A stretch of DNA of 64,000 nucleotides from UBA5336 sp964506685 (GTDB lineage Bacteria; Pseudomonadota; Alphaproteobacteria; Caulobacterales; Hyphomonadaceae). Shown piece by piece: positions 28,825 to 38,213 of the stretch. The notes below the pieces were generated by a model. That model saw only the letters and a program-made list of their open reading frames with translations, was not told the DNA's origin and did no database searches. Both the position numbers and the translations under genes were made by a program. The number at the start of each line of letters is the position of its first letter. The stretch's first letter is position 1. Location of the stretch: contig CAZDMQ010000001.1 of the NCBI GenBank assembly GCA_964506685.1, positions 1 through 64,000 on the forward strand, read 5' to 3'.

Positions 28825-30462
28825 TCAGGCCGTCACCGGTGCTTTCGCCGCTTGCCGGATCAGGTCGGCGGCCTTTTCGGCGATCATGATCGTGGGCGCA
28901 TTGGTGTTGCCCGAGACCAGGCGCGGCATCACCGAGGCATCGACCACGCGCAGACCGGTGACGCCATTGACCCTCAGGTGCGGATCGACAACGGCATTGG
29001 GATCGCCGGATGGCCCCATGCGGGCGGTGCCGACCGGGTGGTAGATCGTCGTGCCGGAGGCCCGGGCATGGTCGAGAAAGGCCGCCTCCGACTGGCAGTC
29101 GGGGCCGGGGTCGAGCTCGTGCGAGATGAAGGGCCTCAGCGCGTCCTGCGCGGCGATGCGGCGGCCCCATTTCAGGCCCTCGACAATGGTCTGCTGGTCG
29201 ATGGGGTCAGCCAGATAGTTCGGCTGGATCGAGGGATGCGCTTCGGGGTTGGGTGAACGGATATGGATCGAGCCTCTGCTCTCGGGGCGGAGCTGGCAGG
29301 GCGCGATGGTCAGGCCGGGTTCGTTTTCCAGGGCCATGGACTGGCTTGCTGCGAGCCGGTCGGGATCCATGCTGGCCGGCAGGATGTGGAACTGCACGTC
29401 CGGGCCGAGGAGGTCCGGCCTTGTCTTCACGAAGGCGGCGACATGGGCTGCCGAAAGGGTCAGCAGGCCCTTGCGCTGGAGGGCGTAGCGGGCGACTTCC
29501 TTCACGAAGCGCAGCCCCCGCGTCATTTCATTGACGCTGACGACGTGGCGCTTGAGGCGGTAGCGCATGCCGACGACATAATGATCCTGCAGGTTCTCGC
29601 CGACGCCCTGGGACGCGGTGATGATCTCGATGCCGTGCGCGGCCAGCAGGGTCGGCTTGCCAACGCCCGACAGTTCCAGAAGCTGCGGCGTGTTGACGGT
29701 GCCGCCGCAGAGAATGACCTCGCCGCTGGCCATGGCATCGCGGGACGCGCCTTTCTGGAGATAGCTGACGCCGACCGCCCGGCGGTCGCGGAAGAGGACG
29801 CGGCTGGCCAGCGCATGGGTCTCGATCCGCAGGTTGGGACGCGATTTGACCGGGTTGAGATAGGCCACCGCAGCCGAGCAGCGCCGGCCCTTCTGCACCG
29901 TGAGCTGGTAATAGCAGATGCCTTCCTGGTCCGGCCCGTTGACGTCGCGATGGCGCAGCCCGGCCTCGACGCCCGCCGCGATCACCGCATCGGAGACGGG
30001 GTGGGTCTCGGTGACGTCGGAGACATTGAGCGGGCCGCCGCGGCCATGGCCTTCCAGGGCGATGTTCTCCTGGTTCTGGGACTTCAGGAAATAGGGCGCG
30101 ACATCGTCCCAGCCCCAGCCGGTGCAGCCCATCTGACGCCAGCCATCATAGTCATGTGTCTGGCCGCGGATATAGAGCAGGCCATTGATCGAGGAGGAGC
30201 CGCCGAGGACCTTTCCGCGCGGCCAGACATGCGGCCGGTCGCCGGTGCCGGGGTCTGGCTCCGTTTCATAGAGCCAGTTCACCTTCGGGTCCTTCAGCGT
30301 CGAGGCGTAGCCGACGGGGATGTGGATCATCGGCGAGGTGTCCCGGCCGCCGGCCTCGAGCAGCAGCACGCGCGTCTTCGGGTCCTCGGTCAGCCGGTTG
30401 GCCAGCACGCAGCCGGCCGAGCCCGCTCCGACAATGATGTAGTCATACCGCTCTTCGGACAT
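28825..30462 (-). CDS. GMC-family FAD-dependent oxidoreductase (choline/alcohol dehydrogenase type)
   Basis: The 545-residue enzyme oxidises an alcohol using FAD. The dinucleotide-binding motif GAGSAGCVLANRLTED is near residue 13-28. The GMC signature 1 region GKVLGGSSSINGLLYIRG follows around 80, signature 2 is GGTVNTPQLLELSG around 255, and the catalytic His lies in YHPVGTARMG near the C-terminus. It fits choline dehydrogenase-like proteins that use varied alcohols, so the substrate is open. The start at 30462 follows GGAGGAGAGG by eight bases; the long upstream open frame is noise. It is divergent from an enoyl-CoA hydratase gene, which may be functionally linked. Confidence 0.9.
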   Translation of the reverse strand: MSEERYDYIIVGAGSAGCVLANRLTEDPKTRVLLLEAGGRDTSPMIHIPVGYASTLKDPKVNWLYETEPDPGTGDRPHVWPRGKVLGGSSSINGLLYIRGQTHDYDGWRQMGCTGWGWDDVAPYFLKSQNQENIALEGHGRGGPLNVSDVTETHPVSDAVIAAGVEAGLRHRDVNGPDQEGICYYQLTVQKGRRCSAAVAYLNPVKSRPNLRIETHALASRVLFRDRRAVGVSYLQKGASRDAMASGEVILCGGTVNTPQLLELSGVGKPTLLAAHGIEIITASQGVGENLQDHYVVGMRYRLKRHVVSVNEMTRGLRFVKEVARYALQRKGLLTLSAAHVAAFVKTRPDLLGPDVQFHILPASMDPDRLAASQSMALENEPGLTIAPCQLRPESRGSIHIRSPNPEAHPSIQPNYLADPIDQQTIVEGLKWGRRIAAQDALRPFISHELDPGPDCQSEAAFLDHARASGTTIYHPVGTARMGPSGDPNAVVDPHLRVNGVTGLRVVDASVMPRLVSGNTNAPTIMIAEKAADLIRQAAKAPVTA

Positions 30463-30765
30463 GCCTTTCCTCTCCTCCCGTCCCCTGTCGGGGAGTGCAA
30501 GTTCAGAGTGGCATGTTCGCCCCTGCGGGCAAGGGCTGGCAGGGAGATAAATCCTTGAGAAATGCCAGAACTCGTGTTGCGCAGACGGGCATGCGGCCTT
30601 GTCGTCCGGATTTGGGCGGTCAGGCGACAGCGGCCGAGGCCCGGGGGCTTGAGGTGCGTTGTCTCGCTGGGGCCTGATCCCGCTTGACCGCCGCAGCGGA
30701 AGCTTGGTCTTGTGGGTCCGGTAACAGCAATCGTCACGCAAAGACACGAACCGGAGGAGCCCGCA
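30463..30765. other. Divergent promoter region between the GMC oxidoreductase and enoyl-CoA hydratase genes
   Basis: Some 300 bases hold no convincing gene. They should contain promoters for both flanking genes, but I see no clear operator or consensus promoter. Confidence 0.4.
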
Positions 30766-31677
30766 ATGGACACGATCAGGACTTATGAGCAGATCAGGCT
30801 GGAGAAGGACGGCCCGCTTGCGGTGCTGACGCTCAACCGGCCCGAGAAGATGAACGCCTTTACTGGCCTCATGATGTACGAGATGATCGACGCGTTCGAC
30901 CGGACCGATGCCGATGACGAGGTCCGGGCCGTCATCGTGACCGGGGAAGGCGAGCGGGCCTTTTGTGCCGGTGCGGACCTTTCCGAGGGCGCGAAAACTT
31001 TCGACTATGATGCCCGCGCCGCCGATGGCGAGGCGGGACGGACCGAGGATATCGACATCAAGCGCGATGGCGGCGGGCGGCTGACACTGCGTATGTTCGA
31101 CAGCCTGAAGCCAATCATCGGTGCGATCAATGGGGCCGCCGTCGGCGTCGGGGTCACCATGCAACTGCCCATGGATATCCGCATCGCGTCGGACAACGCC
31201 CGCTTCGGCTTCGTCTTCAACCGCCGGGGCATCAATCCCGAAGCCGCCTCGAGCTGGTTCCTGCCGCGCCTCGTCGGCATCTCCAAGGCGCTCGAATGGT
31301 GTTATTCGGGCCGCGTCTTCCCGGCCGAGGAAGCGCTTGCCGGCGGGCTGATCCGGTCCATTCATCCCCAGGCCGAACTGATGACCGAGGCGCGGGCCAT
31401 TGCCATGGAGATCGCCGACAATACCGCCGCCGTCTCGACCACGCTGACACGGCACATGATGTGGCGGATGCTCGGCGCTGACCATCCGATGGACGCCCAT
31501 ATCGTCGATAGCGCCGCGATTTATGAGCGCGGCCGGTCGGCTGATGCGAAGGAAGGCGTGACGAGCTTCCTCGAAAAGCGCACGCCCACCTATCCGGTGA
31601 AAGTGTCCGACGGCATGCCGAGCTTCTTCCCCTGGTGGGAGGAGGAAGAGTTCGAATGGATCAGCAAGCTGAAATGA
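30766..31677 (+). CDS. Enoyl-CoA hydratase/isomerase (crotonase) family protein
   Basis: The 303-residue protein has the crotonase fold. Visible features are LTLNRPEKMNAFTG (about 19-32), the oxyanion-hole segment GAGDRAFCAGADLSEG-like (reading ERAFCAGADLSEG, about 66) and the second oxyanion loop AINGAAVGVG (about 124). Active-site glutamate regions are RRGINPEAASSWFLPR (about 155-170). It hydrates 2-enoyl-CoA esters in fatty-acid or related acyl-CoA breakdown. The start follows CCGGAGGAG by six bases. It stands alone on this strand and ends in a strong hairpin. Confidence 0.9.
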   Translation: MDTIRTYEQIRLEKDGPLAVLTLNRPEKMNAFTGLMMYEMIDAFDRTDADDEVRAVIVTGEGERAFCAGADLSEGAKTFDYDARAADGEAGRTEDIDIKRDGGGRLTLRMFDSLKPIIGAINGAAVGVGVTMQLPMDIRIASDNARFGFVFNRRGINPEAASSWFLPRLVGISKALEWCYSGRVFPAEEALAGGLIRSIHPQAELMTEARAIAMEIADNTAAVSTTLTRHMMWRMLGADHPMDAHIVDSAAIYERGRSADAKEGVTSFLEKRTPTYPVKVSDGMPSFFPWWEEEEFEWISKLK

Positions 31678-31695
31678 GCGGCTGACAGATGTCTG

Positions 31696-31729
31696 CCCGG
31701 GCGGGCGGTGATTGTGCCGTCCGCCCGGG
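31696..31729. terminator. Bidirectional GC-rich hairpin after the crotonase gene
   Basis: The arms CCCGGGCGGGCGG and CCGTCCGCCCGGG pair over 13 bases with one mismatch around an 8-base loop. The hairpin lies between two convergent genes. Confidence 0.65.
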
Positions 31730-31744
31730 GGACGAGGTCCGGGA

Positions 31745-32323
31745 CTATTCGGCCGGCTGCAGTCGCATCTCGCCCGCAATGAGAGCACGCTGCCGCTTGG
31801 CCGACGGCATGGCGGCATAGCGGGCGGCAAGAACCTTGCTGCTGCGCCGAATGACGAAGAAGGCTGCCACGTCGATGACAAGGTTGAGCAGCCAGAAATA
31901 GTCGCCGAGCGCGCTGCCCATCATCACACCCGGGAAAGCGCGGAACAGCACCTGGGCGAGCCCGGCCATGACCAGGCCGAAATAGCTCCACATGGCGAAT
32001 TCCGCATGCGCCCGGTACCAGCCCTGATGGCCGGTCCGGATGGCCTGGCTCAGAGCGATGATCGCGCCGAACACGGCGATAAGGCTTATGAGGGCAAAGA
32101 GGTGGAAGAGGTTGAACCGTCCCATGTCGAAGATGGTCAGCGCCGATATGTTCACCGCCAGCATGGACGCGAAATAGGCGAGGCCGAGGATCCGGTGGAG
32201 CGGCCCGGCCTTGCGCCGCAGGAACAGGACGGGCCCGGCCACGAGTGCGAACACCGCCGTCCAGACATGCATGGCCGCAACGGGACCGTCGATCCAGCGT
32301 TGGATGTCAGTCAGTTCGGGCAT
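31745..32323 (-). CDS. DUF2306-like membrane protein
   Basis: The 192-residue protein has about five hydrophobic segments and the arrangement of conserved histidines seen in the uncharacterised DUF2306 family (HVWTAVFAL, GPLHRILGL, HLFALISL and HAEFAMW). The paired histidines in helices could bind heme, which is inference. It follows the DUF2141-like gene by nine bases on the same strand, so the two form an operon whose promoter region contains the paired palindromes at 32829-32882. Confidence 0.7.
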   Translation of the reverse strand: MPELTDIQRWIDGPVAAMHVWTAVFALVAGPVLFLRRKAGPLHRILGLAYFASMLAVNISALTIFDMGRFNLFHLFALISLIAVFGAIIALSQAIRTGHQGWYRAHAEFAMWSYFGLVMAGLAQVLFRAFPGVMMGSALGDYFWLLNLVIDVAAFFVIRRSSKVLAARYAAMPSAKRQRALIAGEMRLQPAE

Positions 32324-32332
32324 CGGTGGCTC

Positions 32333-32806
32333 CTATTGCATCCTGAGGTCGAGGGTCACGTCTGCGCCATCGACGGTGAACACGATGTCCTCCCACAGTG
32401 AGGGGCCCATGCGCGGAGCCGGGTTGCGGGAGCTGGCCCACATCTCCTTCGGCGGGCCCCAGAACTTGAAGTCCATGCGGCCATTGTCGTTGCGGTCATG
32501 CAGGACGGTCACCCCGTACTGGCCGGGCGCAACATCGCTGAACACATGGGTCATCTCGCCTTTGCTGGCGGGCAGGCGTGAGCCCTTGCAGCTGAAGTCC
32601 TTGTAGTCGTCCGCATCGCAGAGACCGACAAGCAGGTGGCCCTCGGCAGCGGGGACGCCGGTGATCGTCACATGGACACGGGCGGCGGCCGGGGTGCTGT
32701 CGGGGCTGGGGCCGGGATCGGCCATGGCCGGCGAACAATGTAGCACAGTGGCCAGGGCGAACGAGGCGAGGATATGCGCGGCGGGGTCGGAAGACAGGGG
32801 CTTCAT
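32333..32806 (-). CDS. DUF2141-like secreted protein
   Basis: The 157-residue protein has a signal peptide ending near CSPAMADP and a single beta-sandwich domain. Family-like segments are GHLLVGLCDADDY, FSDVAPGQYGVTVLHDRNDNGRMD and FWGPPKEMW, matching DUF2141. The DRNDNGRMD loop looks like a calcium- or metal-binding turn. AGGAG lies six bases before the chosen start. It is first in an operon with a DUF2306-like membrane protein and divergent from the membrane-protein/regulator pair. Confidence 0.8.
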   Translation of the reverse strand: MKPLSSDPAAHILASFALATVLHCSPAMADPGPSPDSTPAAARVHVTITGVPAAEGHLLVGLCDADDYKDFSCKGSRLPASKGEMTHVFSDVAPGQYGVTVLHDRNDNGRMDFKFWGPPKEMWASSRNPAPRMGPSLWEDIVFTVDGADVTLDLRMQ

Positions 32807-32828
32807 GGACATCTCCTGATGTTGATAA

Positions 32829-32845
32829 ACTTTGTATCGCAAAGT
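32829..32845. promoter_or_regulatory. Palindromic operator 1
   Basis: ACTTTG-TATCG-CAAAGT is a perfect 6-bp dyad with a 5-base spacer in the divergent promoter region. It matches the second site at 32866 in both half-sites. The likely binder is the winged-helix regulator encoded at 33569. Confidence 0.75.
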
Positions 32846-32865
32846 AATTTAAGATGGTCAAGAGT

Positions 32866-32882
32866 ACTTTGCAATTCAAAGT
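32866..32882. promoter_or_regulatory. Palindromic operator 2
   Basis: ACTTTG-CAATT-CAAAGT repeats the dyad of operator 1 and extends to TACTTTG/CAAAGTA. The centres of the two sites are 37 bases apart, so both would be covered on a similar helical face by two dimers. Confidence 0.75.
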
Positions 32883-32945
32883 AAGTGGTGCTATGGAGAC
32901 GCTCATCAGGCTGGGTGAGCAGCCCGAATGGAGATGAGTTGTCAG

Positions 32946-33572
32946 ATGCATGCAAATGAGCTGTCCGAGGATCTCGCCTTTGCCCGGCGACTGGCCGAAG
33001 AGGGCGCACGCGCGCCATCGCTTTCGGGGCGATTCTCGGTCTGGTGGGGCGCACTGGTTACGGTGGCGCTGCTTGTTCACTGGTCGATCGCGACGGGGCA
33101 GCTTGCCGTCCATCCGGCGGTCATCGGCTTCATTTGGCTCGGCGTCGCTGTTCTCGGCAATGCCGGCACGGTTGTGCTCGCCCGCAGCCTTGCGGACAAG
33201 CCGGGGCAGGGCAGCGCGCTCAACCGGACGGAATATGGCACCTGGCCGGTGATCGGCTCAGGCATCGTGCTCTATGCCGCCATCATCACCGTCATCGTCA
33301 TCGGCCGGGGTCAGCCGCCGGTGCTGTTTGACACCATCATGCCGGTTGCCTTCCTGCTCTATGCTGCGGGCGACGCCGCCTCGGCCGCACTGCAGCGGCG
33401 TTCGCCCTTTCGCAGCGTGTCGGGCCTGTCGCTCGTCCTTGCCGGGCTGACCGCTGCCCTGATCGGCCTGCCCGCCATGTATCTGGTCGCCGCCCTGGGC
33501 GTCGTGGCGACCCAGGTGATACCCGGCCTGATCGCGCTCCGGGCCGAACCGGGACCCCTGAGAGACGAATGA
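32946..33572 (+). CDS. Membrane protein paired with a winged-helix regulator
   Basis: The 208-residue protein (from the ATG at 32946; one at 32928 is also possible) begins with a charged amphipathic region of 40 residues followed by about five hydrophobic segments. I do not recognise a named family. Its stop overlaps the start of the next gene (ATGA), so membrane protein and regulator are translationally coupled. This arrangement suggests that the membrane protein senses something or tunes the regulator, which is inference. Confidence 0.7.
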   Translation: MHANELSEDLAFARRLAEEGARAPSLSGRFSVWWGALVTVALLVHWSIATGQLAVHPAVIGFIWLGVAVLGNAGTVVLARSLADKPGQGSALNRTEYGTWPVIGSGIVLYAAIITVIVIGRGQPPVLFDTIMPVAFLLYAAGDAASAALQRRSPFRSVSGLSLVLAGLTAALIGLPAMYLVAALGVVATQVIPGLIALRAEPGPLRDE

Positions 33573-33877
33573 CCGCCAATCCTTTCGATCATTCCGATAT
33601 TGACGATGTCATCCACGGCCGGCTGCGGCTGGGGGTAATGGCCTATCTGTCGTCGGTCGAAGAAGCGTCCTTCAACGAGATCAGGGACAAGGTGGGCGCC
33701 TCGGACGGCAATCTGTCGACCCATCTGCGCAAGCTCGAGGAAGCGGGCTATATCCGCCAGGACAAGAGCTTCGTCGGCCGCAGGCCGCGGACCACGGTTC
33801 ACCTCACCGAAGCCGGCCGTGCCGCCTGGATCGCCTGGATCAACAGGATGGAAGCGCTGATCCGGGCGGCCGAATAG
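33569..33877 (+). CDS. Winged-helix DNA-binding transcriptional regulator
   Basis: This 102-residue protein is a single winged-helix domain of the MarR/ArsR-like 'HTH_34' type. Its recognition region is FNEIRDKVGASDGNLSTHLR and its wing is SFVGRRPRTTVHLTEAG. It starts within the stop codon of the upstream membrane protein gene. The two ACTTTG-N5-CAAAGT palindromes in the divergent promoter upstream are the natural candidates for its binding sites, giving autoregulation plus control of the DUF2141/DUF2306 operon. Confidence 0.88.
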   Translation: MTANPFDHSDIDDVIHGRLRLGVMAYLSSVEEASFNEIRDKVGASDGNLSTHLRKLEEAGYIRQDKSFVGRRPRTTVHLTEAGRAAWIAWINRMEALIRAAE

Positions 33878-34089
33878 CGCCGGGACGACATCACGGTGCC
33901 GGGCGGGCGACTGGCTGTCTGCCGGACTGCGCAGTGGTCGCGGGGCCCGGAGCCCCCTCCGTCCCAGGTGCCGGGACATCGGCCGCTACTGCCTCCGCCA
34001 TTGCCCTGAGCGTCTGCTCGGCAGCAGCGTCCACCGCGTCTGCGAGCGGGATGAGCTGCGCCCTGTCCAGCCCTTGCCGCGCCGCCGGA

Positions 34090-34129
34090 GCGCGATCCAT
34101 GTGAGGGCCGCAGGCCCGATACGGGATCA
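34090..34129. repeat. REP-like 40-bp element, copy 1
   Basis: This copy is identical over 40 bases to 34147-34186. It contains nested inverted repeats: outer GATCC/GGATC and inner GGGCC-GCA-GGCCC. It would fold into a hairpin in RNA or single-stranded DNA. Confidence 0.85.
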
Positions 34130-34146
34130 TTCAGGAACAGCCCTGG

Positions 34147-34186
34147 GCGCGATCCATGTGAGGGCCGCAGGCCCGATACGGGATCA
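34147..34186. repeat. REP-like 40-bp element, copy 2
   Basis: This is a perfect direct repeat of 34090-34129, offset by 57 bases. It ends 9 bases before the CCA end of tRNA-Thr, so it may also act as the tRNA's transcript terminator. Confidence 0.85.
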
Positions 34187-34194
34187 CTCGAGTA

Positions 34195-34269
34195 TGGTGC
34201 CGCGAGAGAGAATTGAACTCTCGACCTCATCATTACCAATGATGCGCTCTACCACTGAGCTACCGCGGC
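34195..34269 (-). tRNA. tRNA-Thr (anticodon GGT), CCA encoded
   Basis: The minus strand folds into a standard cloverleaf. The acceptor is GCCGCGG pairing with TCGCGGC (one G-U), the D-arm is AGCTCAGTGGTAGAGC and the anticodon stem CATCA/TGATG encloses TTGGTAA. The T-arm contains GTTCAATTC. The 3' CCA is encoded at 34195-34197. It reads ACC and ACU codons. Confidence 0.95.
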
Positions 34270-34345
34270 GCTTCCATATCGGAAGGAGAGGCCCTACCTC
34301 AACGCGGCAGGAATGAAAAGAGCGTTTCAGGGAGATCGGCTGTCC

Positions 34346-34546
34346 ATGAGCAAGCTGCCACCCGGGCCTGGCGGAGGAGATTGTGCAGGCGGCGCGCGCC
34401 CGGCTGGCGGCGACGAGCGGGCCGCGCGGCGCAGCCAGGCGCTGCGTGACAATCTCAGGCGGCGCAAGGCAGCCCAGCGCAAGTCCCGCAGTGGCGAGGG
34501 GCCCGCAAGTGAGCCCGGCGCCGCCGGTGACGGCGGCCCGGAATGA
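34346..34546 (+). CDS. Small basic conserved protein upstream of murA
   Basis: The 66-residue frame contains SQALRDNLRRRKAAQRK, resembling a small basic protein that often precedes murA in alphaproteobacteria. The N-terminal half is Gly/Pro-rich and its reading frame is less convincing; a frameshift there cannot be excluded. The start at 34346 is preceded by GGGAG at some distance. No function is known. Confidence 0.45.
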   Translation: MSKLPPGPGGGDCAGGARPAGGDERAARRSQALRDNLRRRKAAQRKSRSGEGPASEPGAAGDGGPE

Positions 34547-34638
34547 GCCCGCGCGGGCCGGGCCTTGCATGGGCGAGGGAGGCGGGCTGCCCCATTCCGG
34601 CCTTTCCCTTGCCCCGACCGACCCTGTAAGAGCCATAC

Positions 34639-35910
<1,272 letters not shown>

Positions 35911-35925
35911 GGCACTCCGGGACAC

Positions 35926-36378
35926 ATGGCCGACCACACTCCGCTTCGTCTCCTGGCCGAGGATGGCGATGATCTGCGGATCATTGCTGCGGCGGTGCAG
36001 GACTCCGTGACCCGCGCAGCCAATCTCAGATACAGCAAGCCTGCGCGGCGGTTCACGCTCGAACTGAACCGGTTCCGCTGGGAAACCGGCCGGGGCCGGG
36101 CTGAAGCGCCGCAGCGTGTGCGCTCGCTGCTGGCCATAGACGAGGTGTTGGAGGTCAAGGCCCGTGGCATTTCCCCGGCCGATCCGGAACTCGTGCTGTC
36201 GCTGCTCGACATCAGCTACCGGGCCGATGACACGCCGCCGGGCGGGGTGCTGACGCTGGCCTTCGCCGGCGATGGTGACATCCGCCTGCGCGTCGATGCG
36301 CTGGACGTAACGCTGTTGGACAGCGATTATGTCTGGCCGACACGCAGGGTGCCGGATCACAGGCGGAGACGGCGATGA
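35926..36378 (+). CDS. DUF2948 family protein
   Basis: The 150-residue protein matches the uncharacterised DUF2948 family found in alphaproteobacteria next to hisD. Family-like segments are LAEDGDDLRIIAAAVQDSV and RRFTLELNRFRWE, and the end is LDVTLLDSDYVWPTRRVPDHRRRR. It lies 15 bases after murA and its stop overlaps the start of hisD (ATGA), so it is translationally coupled. Confidence 0.88.
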   Translation: MADHTPLRLLAEDGDDLRIIAAAVQDSVTRAANLRYSKPARRFTLELNRFRWETGRGRAEAPQRVRSLLAIDEVLEVKARGISPADPELVLSLLDISYRADDTPPGGVLTLAFAGDGDIRLRVDALDVTLLDSDYVWPTRRVPDHRRRRR

Positions 36379-37682
36379 GCGCAAGGCGCATGCAGGCCAC
36401 CGATGCGGGCTTTGACGATGCGCTGGCCGCGTTCGTCCGGGCCCCGCGCGGTGAAGCGGGCGATGTGCGCGCGGCGGTCGCCGATATCATCGACGATGTG
36501 CGGGCGCGCGGCGGCGAGGCGGTGGCGGACCTGACCGCGCGATTCGACCGGTTGCAGATCGACCCGGCGAGCCTGACTTCGGACCGGCTCGATCTGCCGG
36601 CCCTGGCGGCGGCGTGTCCGGACGATCTGCGGTCGGCCATCGATTTCGCCGCCGGCCGCATTGCCGCCTATCACGCCGCACAACGCCCGGCGGACCATGA
36701 TTTCACTGATGCCGAAGGGATCGGGCTTGGCTGGCGCTGGACCCCGCTCGACAGTGTCGGCGTCTATGTCCCCGGCGGGCGGGCGAGCTATCCCAGTTCG
36801 GTGCTGATGAATGTGGTGCCCGCCAGGATTGCCGGTGTTTCCCGCGTCGTGATGGTCGCGCCCGCACCCGATGGCGTCCTGTCGCCGGCGGTCGCCTATG
36901 CCGCGCTCACGGCCGGGGTCGATGCCTATCATCCCATCGGCGGCGCCCAGGCGGTGGCGGCGCTTGCCTTTGGCGCCGGTGACCTCGACCCGGTCGACAA
37001 GATTGTCGGGCCGGGCAATGCCTACGTCGCCGAGGCCAAGCGCCAGGTATTCGGCACCGTGGGCATCGACACGATTGCCGGTCCGTCCGAAATTCTCGTC
37101 ATCGCCGATGCCAGCGCCAATCCGCAATGGGTCGCCGCCGACCTGCTGAGCCAGTGCGAGCATGACCCCGCCTCGCAGGCCATTCTCGTGACGCCGGATG
37201 CCGGCCTGGCCGATGCCGTCGCAGCGGCGGTGGAGGCCGAGCTTGGGGGATTGCCGGCGGAGAGCTGTGCGCGCGGGGCCTGGGCGGCCCATGGTGCCAT
37301 CATCGTGACGCGCGACCTGGCGGAGGCGGCTGCCGTGTCCAACCGCTTTGCGCCCGAGCATCTCGAACTCGCCCTCGCCGATCCCGACGCGCTGCTGCCG
37401 GCGATCCGCCATGCCGGCGCGGTGTTCCTGGGCCACCATGCGCCCGAGGCACTGGGAGATTACGTCACCGGATCCAACCATGTCCTGCCGACCTCGCGGG
37501 CGGCCCGCTTCAGTTCTGGACTTGGCCTCTACGACTTTCTCAAGCGGATCAGCATCCAGCGCATCTCACCGGCGGGCTTCGAGGCGCTGGCGCCGGCTGC
37601 GATCCGGCTTGCCGAAGCCGAACGCCTGCCCGCGCACCGCCGCTCCGTCGCGATAAGGACCAACCGGGGCGCGGCCGAATGA
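36375..37682 (+). CDS. hisD: Histidinol dehydrogenase
   Basis: HisD performs the last two oxidations of histidine synthesis, from L-histidinol to L-histidine, using NAD and zinc. The 435-residue protein has GVYVPGGRASYPSS near 130, the family signature ending KIVGPGNAYVAEAK near 210 and IDTIAGPSEI. The catalytic ANRFAPEHLE appears near 330 (reading SNRFAPEHLEL), and GSNHVLPT lies close to the C-terminus. It overlaps its neighbours at both ends by four bases. The link with murA and UPF0262 is positional rather than biochemical. Confidence 0.96.
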   Translation: MSARRMQATDAGFDDALAAFVRAPRGEAGDVRAAVADIIDDVRARGGEAVADLTARFDRLQIDPASLTSDRLDLPALAAACPDDLRSAIDFAAGRIAAYHAAQRPADHDFTDAEGIGLGWRWTPLDSVGVYVPGGRASYPSSVLMNVVPARIAGVSRVVMVAPAPDGVLSPAVAYAALTAGVDAYHPIGGAQAVAALAFGAGDLDPVDKIVGPGNAYVAEAKRQVFGTVGIDTIAGPSEILVIADASANPQWVAADLLSQCEHDPASQAILVTPDAGLADAVAAAVEAELGGLPAESCARGAWAAHGAIIVTRDLAEAAAVSNRFAPEHLELALADPDALLPAIRHAGAVFLGHHAPEALGDYVTGSNHVLPTSRAARFSSGLGLYDFLKRISIQRISPAGFEALAPAAIRLAEAERLPAHRRSVAIRTNRGAAE

Positions 37683-38167
37683 GCGACAACCGGCTCATCT
37701 CCGTCGATCTCGACGCCGACACGCTCTCTGCCTCGGGCCCGGAGGCCGAGCATGAGCGCCGCGTCGCGATCTTCGACCTGATCGAGGAGAACAGCTTCGC
37801 GGTGACGGACCGGGAGTCCGGCCCCTACCGGCTGCGCCTGTCCATGCAGGAGCGCAAGCTGGTGTTCGAGATCAGCGATGAGGCGGGGAAGGGGGTGCAC
37901 ACATTCATCCTCAGCCTCAGTCCCTTCCGCTCCGTGATCCGCGACTATTTCCTGATCTGTGAGAGCTATTACAATGCGATCCGCAGCCAGACGCCGCACC
38001 AGATAGAGGCGATCGACATGGCCCGGCGCGGGGTCCACAATGAGGGCTCCGAGCTGGTTGCCGAGCGGCTGGAGGGCAAGGTGGAGGTCGACTTCGACAC
38101 GGCCCGGCGCCTCTTCACCCTGATCTGCGCCCTGCACGCCGGCACCGGCCGTGCCACGCTGACCTGA
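37679..38167 (+). CDS. UPF0262 family protein
   Basis: The 162-residue protein matches UPF0262, an alphaproteobacterial family encoded downstream of hisD. Recognisable segments are HERRVAIFDLIEENSF, YRLRLSMQERKLVFEI and SLSPFRSVIRDYFLICESYY. Its start overlaps the hisD stop (ATGA). No biochemical role is known. Confidence 0.9.
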   Translation: MSDNRLISVDLDADTLSASGPEAEHERRVAIFDLIEENSFAVTDRESGPYRLRLSMQERKLVFEISDEAGKGVHTFILSLSPFRSVIRDYFLICESYYNAIRSQTPHQIEAIDMARRGVHNEGSELVAERLEGKVEVDFDTARRLFTLICALHAGTGRATLT

Positions 38168-38213
38168 CCATGACAGCCCCGGAGAGGGGCGCCCGAAGCC
38201 GAGGGAGATCCAG

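Larger units (their letters stand above)
33878..34197. other. Intergenic region with duplicated palindromic element
   Basis: Besides the two 40-bp repeats listed separately, only a weak minus-strand open frame (33891-34130) is present, starting inside repeat copy 1. I see no support for it as a gene. Confidence 0.4.

Noticed and set aside
28825..31881. 1018-codon frame as one large gene
   Set aside because: Only the part from 30462 downstream is a GMC oxidoreductase; the upstream part runs antisense to the crotonase gene and lacks family-like sequence.
33891..34130. 79-codon minus-strand open frame
   Set aside because: Its start lies in a repeated palindromic element, there is no ribosome binding site and the composition is low-complexity Ala/Pro.
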